NCBI GenBank assembly: GCA_036937835.1
Contig: CM072876.1
Location: 10,543,501-10,607,500 of the forward strand
Direction of reading: 5' to 3'
From: Pampus argenteus
Lineage: Eukaryota > Chordata > Actinopteri > Scombriformes > Stromateidae
Length of the DNA stretch: 64,000 nt
Shown here: in pieces, positions 61,101-64,000 of the stretch
How the letters are laid out: the number at the start of each line of letters is the position of its first letter
Position numbering within the stretch: position 1 is the first letter of the stretch
Notes under the pieces: generated by a model
What the model was told of the DNA's origin: nothing
Seen by the model: only the letters and a program-made list of their open reading frames with translations
The model's database searches: none
Position numbers and translations under genes: made by a program

Positions 61101-62785
61101 TGAGATCTTTGACATGCTGCTGGCCACCACTTCTCGTTTCCGCATGCTGAAACTCAAACCTGAGGAGTTTGTCTGCCTCAAAGCTATCATCTTGCTCAAC
61201 TCTGGTAAGGCAACGTGTGTGTGTGTGTGTGTGCGTGTGCGTGTGACTTTCTGTCTGTGTTTACAATTTTAATCACCGTCTGATGCCTGGAAACTCTGAC
61301 GGTGGACAGCAGAGACACTTCCCTAATGAAAATATAGGCTCTCTAGTTTATTTTTTTTTCATACACACCACTTCACTGCAGCTTTCCGTCTCTGTTCCCC
61401 AGAGTAAATATTGAACAATGTCAAACTACACCCACAGAGGTATAGCTCTGAACAGTACTCAGGCACATTAGACGAACAGAGTGTTCTGGAAAAGGCCTGT
61501 ACCGTCAATATGCCCGATAACTGTTCCCATGACAACATGAGGCAGCACAGAGGGCTGTGTTTGTCCCGGAGATTAAGATATTCTATATGGGAAACTGCAA
61601 AAACAATTAACGTTGAGTTGAGTTGAGTGATGTTTTATCATATCAGGGCATTAATTTAGCATGTGTATATATATTATGAGCTGAAGTTTCTGTTATAGAA
61701 AAGAAAGGTCAGTAAGCTAATGGTTTCTCTCTGGTAGGTGCCTTCGCTTTCTGCACCGGCACAATGGAGCCCCTACATGACAGCGCGGCAGTGCAGAACA
61801 TGCTGGACACCATCACAGATGCTCTCATACATTATATCAGCCAATCAGGGGGCTCAGCCCAGCAGCAGTCGAGACGGCAGGCCCAGCTGCTCCTTCTGCT
61901 CTCTCACATCAGGCACATGAGGTGACATTAAATTAGAAAAGGTGTCTCTTGGTCTTTAGACGTTAGAAGTTTTAAATTTAGATGTGATCCTCTTTATGGT
62001 TTAACAGTTTTAGGTTTTAGGGTAGTAGGAGCTTAAAGTATAAAAGTTTCCTTTTAGAGACATTATTGATTGTTTATTTTCATGTGGGCTGATTTTAGCG
62101 TGGATCATCAGTAACGGCTGGATAGATGCTCTGTCTAATTTCCATATTTTAAAAAGTAATTTATATCATACTGATGTTTGTAGAAAATATCACAGAATTA
62201 ACTATAATATAGCATTTAGAGAAAAGGGTTGAACTTAAATGATATGCTTGGTGATGTTCTGTATTTTTCTTATTATCAACAACAACAAAAAAAGAAAAGA
62301 AAAAAAGACCAGAACACACAACCGAAGAACTATAATGCATGTTTCTTTTAAAAAGAACCTAGTTTTGTCAAGTATGACAGAGTCTTCAGGAATATAGAAA
62401 GCAGGCTGAATCTTTGCTCATTACTTTAGTGATTCCTAAACTAGTTCCTCATCTCTCCCTTGTTTACGTTCCTTGCAGCAACAAAGGCATGGAGCACCTC
62501 TACAGCATGAAGTGCAAGAACAAAGTGCCTCTGTACGACCTGCTGCTGGAGATGCTGGACGCTCACCGCCTCCACCATCCAGTCAGGCCCACTCAGTTCT
62601 GGTCCCAAGCTGACAGAGATCCTCCCTCCACCACCAGCAACAGCAACAGCAGCAGCAGCTCCTCCTCCTCAGTGGGCTCCAGTTCAGGACCCCGAGGCAG
62701 CCATGAGAGCCTGAGTAGAGCCCCCCAAGTTCCAGGCGTCCTGCAGTACGGAGGGTCCCGCTCTGACTGCACCCATATCTTATGA
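54214..62785 (+). CDS. esr1: esr1: estrogen receptor alpha (nuclear receptor NR3A1)
   Basis: Ten coding exons: 54214-54224, 54971-55396, 56291-56511, 57297-57413, 57951-58123, 58256-58409, 59885-60023, 61071-61204, 61738-61921 and 62479-62785, all GT-AG and phase-compatible, giving 621 residues. The protein is the estradiol-activated nuclear transcription factor that drives vitellogenin and gonadal genes in fish. The start MCK|RQSPAQSRQ matches the long fish form; an in-frame TGA precedes it, and Met48 (MYPEES, 55101) would give a 574-residue short form. The zinc-finger DNA-binding domain (about 190-255) has all eight cysteines and the P-box CEGCKA. The hinge is about 256-316. The ligand-binding domain (about 317-555) retains the steroid-contacting Glu (DKELVHM), Arg (GLIWRS) and His (GMEHLYSM), and helix 12 PLYDLLLEML. 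The F domain is Ser/Asn-rich. Exons 4, 7, 8 and 9 are 117, 139, 134 and 184 b, as in mammals. Confidence 0.98.
55397..57296. other. esr1: esr1 introns around the first zinc-finger exon
   Basis: The introns 55397-56290 and 56512-57296 flank exon 56291-56511. Both are AT-rich with no recognised exon. The donor at 56512 is unusual (G|GTCGGT), but the protein sequence SIQG-HNDYMCPATNQ across the junction fixes it. Confidence 0.8.
58121..58260 (+). repeat. esr1: 8-bp direct repeat CAGGTGCT flanking the esr1 hinge intron
   Basis: CAGGTGCT occurs at 58121-58128 (last codon plus donor) and again at 58253-58260 (acceptor plus first codons). The 132-base intron between Gln and Val of PPDQ|VLHLLQ is absent from mammalian ESR1, where the corresponding exon is undivided. 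The GT-AG rule places the splice inside the repeat. Confidence 0.8.
58410..59884. other. esr1: esr1 intron within the ligand-binding-domain coding region
   Basis: No coding exon. It contains a (TG)n tract at 59018-59044 and CA-rich clusters at 59115-59140 and 59260-59300. Confidence 0.8.
60024..61070. other. esr1: esr1 intron, no recognised feature
   Basis: No coding exon or recognisable repeat was seen; it is moderately purine-rich around 60350-60470. Confidence 0.75.
61205..61737. other. esr1: esr1 intron with (GT)n tract
   Basis: Begins with GTAAGG and a GT repeat with GC interruptions (about 61214-61243). No coding exon. Confidence 0.8.
61922..62478. other. esr1: Last esr1 intron
   Basis: AT-rich, no recognised feature, ending at acceptor TCCTTGCAG. 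Confidence 0.8.
62640..62686 (+). repeat. esr1: Coding Ser/Asn low-complexity tract in the esr1 F domain
   Basis: AACAGCAACAGCAGCAGCAGC and following TCC codons encode NSNSSSSSSSSVGSSSG near the receptor C-terminus. Mixed AGC/TCC usage suggests two adjacent codon expansions. Confidence 0.85.
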
Positions 62786-63928
62786 GACGGAGCACAAGTA
62801 ACACCTGAAGGTCTTATTCATGTCAGAAGTCATTTTTATGGATGATGTGTGTGTAGTTTAGCTGTTTAAGTAGAAATGATTCCAGCAGCAGCAGCAGGAA
62901 TTTACGCACTTCAATCTGAGCTTAAATGCAGTTTATCTTCTACGCTGCCTTTCATATCTGTGGTTTATAGTCAGCTTTACAGTAACGGCTTGTTATTTCC
63001 AAAACTGCAGGTGTTAAGTCATATCGTGGCACTTTGTTAGCTACAGTAATTCGAAATGAGGAGCAGCTAATTTTTCTTTTTATTCGCCTTGACCAAAGTG
63101 CACTTCCTCTTGGGTTTAAGGGGCTATTGGGCATTATTTTCACTTTTACATTTAAAAGGATGATTGCACACTAATACATGTTAAAATTGGTTCAAATGAA
63201 TATGTAATTTATTTTGTGTGAAAATTGCCAGGTGAAGACAAAATGTCAGGTATCATGTTTAATGCGCGCACACTGTTTCAAAGAAAAGAAAGTAATCGAT
63301 TATGAAGAGACCAGCGTCTGAGGATCTATTGTGCTGTTGAATTTTAAACGGCTACAAATTACATGATCAAATCCTACAGGACTGATTACATAATAAAGGA
63401 AGTCAAGCTTTATTGTTGGGTAATTTCACCCTCTTCAACGCTTTTTGTGTTTAGGTTTGTTCTCTGTGCTTACTTGCACTAAAGTTTTTCTGAATTTGTT
63501 TTGTCTTAAATATGTGTGGCACACACGTGTGTGTGTGTGTGTGTGTGTGCGCGTGTGTGCGCGTGTGTGCGCGTGTGAGGAAGAGAGACTGTGACATAAC
63601 ATTTGTAACATTTCAACTACAAAAAAGCTACAACTGCTTAACTATTCATCCATTAATTCAGTTGAGTTTGGCTGGATTTACACACCTGGAAAAGCAAAAT
63701 ACTGTACATGCACAGAGATGATTGTTTTCTTTTGTCCAACTGGACTGAATTGTGGAAATGATCAGGGGTCTTCTTTCTTCGGCAGGACTTTGTTTTCAAC
63801 GTTTTGTTCAAACAACGGTCCAAAAACACATATTTTTCTTTGTCACATATGACAAATGCTGAAAATAAAATTGGTAATTTAACTCAGGTCATGATTATTA
63901 AACTATAATAACATCCACCCTTAATAAA
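62786..63928 (+). other. esr1: esr1 3' UTR with several polyadenylation signals
   Basis: Non-coding AT-rich sequence after the stop. AATAAA occurs at 63392-63397, 63864-63869 and 63923-63928, so alternative 3' ends are possible; the true end may lie beyond the window. Confidence 0.6.
63522..63577. repeat. (GT)n/(GC)n mixed microsatellite
   Basis: ACACGTGTGTGTG followed by alternating GTGTGTGCGC blocks in the esr1 3' UTR; alternating purine-pyrimidine throughout, capable of Z-DNA. Confidence 0.9.
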
Positions 63929-64000
63929 ACCTTTTTTTTATGTTTAGTGTCCTGTACAACCATAGAAGAACAATATATGAATTAAATAAATAATATACAT

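Overview
This window is genomic DNA of a teleost fish, most likely a percomorph. The evidence is vertebrate GT-AG gene structure, short AT-rich introns, abundant microsatellites and several dispersed repeats typical of percomorph genomes. The estrogen receptor alpha has the fish-type N-terminus MCKRQSPAQSRQ and an intron in the hinge that mammals lack. The four genes match the human 6q25 block AKAP12 - ZBTB2 - ARMT1 - ESR1.

Layout. 1-14.4 kb is non-coding and probably lies inside the long first intron of akap12; the myristoylated alpha first exon was not found and should lie to the left. akap12 (+) is represented by a small alpha-type internal exon (14419-14494), a separate beta first exon with its own promoter (24271-24295) and one giant coding exon (28355-33009), followed by a probable spliced 3' UTR. 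zbtb2 (-) converges on it: two coding exons at 39467-41435, a long 3' UTR towards 36.6 kb, and a CpG-rich non-coding first exon near 45.7-45.9 kb. armt1 (+) has five exons at 49502-51918. esr1 (+) has ten coding exons at 54214-62785, starting with an 11-base coding micro-exon, and its 3' UTR runs to the end of the window.

Functionally the genes are independent: a membrane/cytoskeletal scaffold for PKA and PKC (akap12), a BTB zinc-finger repressor (zbtb2), a metal-dependent damage-control phosphatase/methyltransferase (armt1) and the estradiol-activated transcription factor (esr1). They are linked by ancient synteny, not by a shared pathway. The human neighbours RMND1 (between ZBTB2 and ARMT1) and CCDC170 (between ARMT1 and ESR1) were not recognised.

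Most notable observations: an in-frame 21-unit Glu-Val-Ala-Thr minisatellite in akap12; alternative akap12 first exons readable from sequence; an 89-codon upstream ORF that would overlap the esr1 start if transcribed; and the esr1 hinge intron, which is bounded by an 8-bp direct repeat and whose retention would give a receptor without a ligand-binding domain. No undescribed multi-gene system was seen. All exon boundaries come from reading splice signals, reading frame and remembered family sequence, not from alignment or RNA data.
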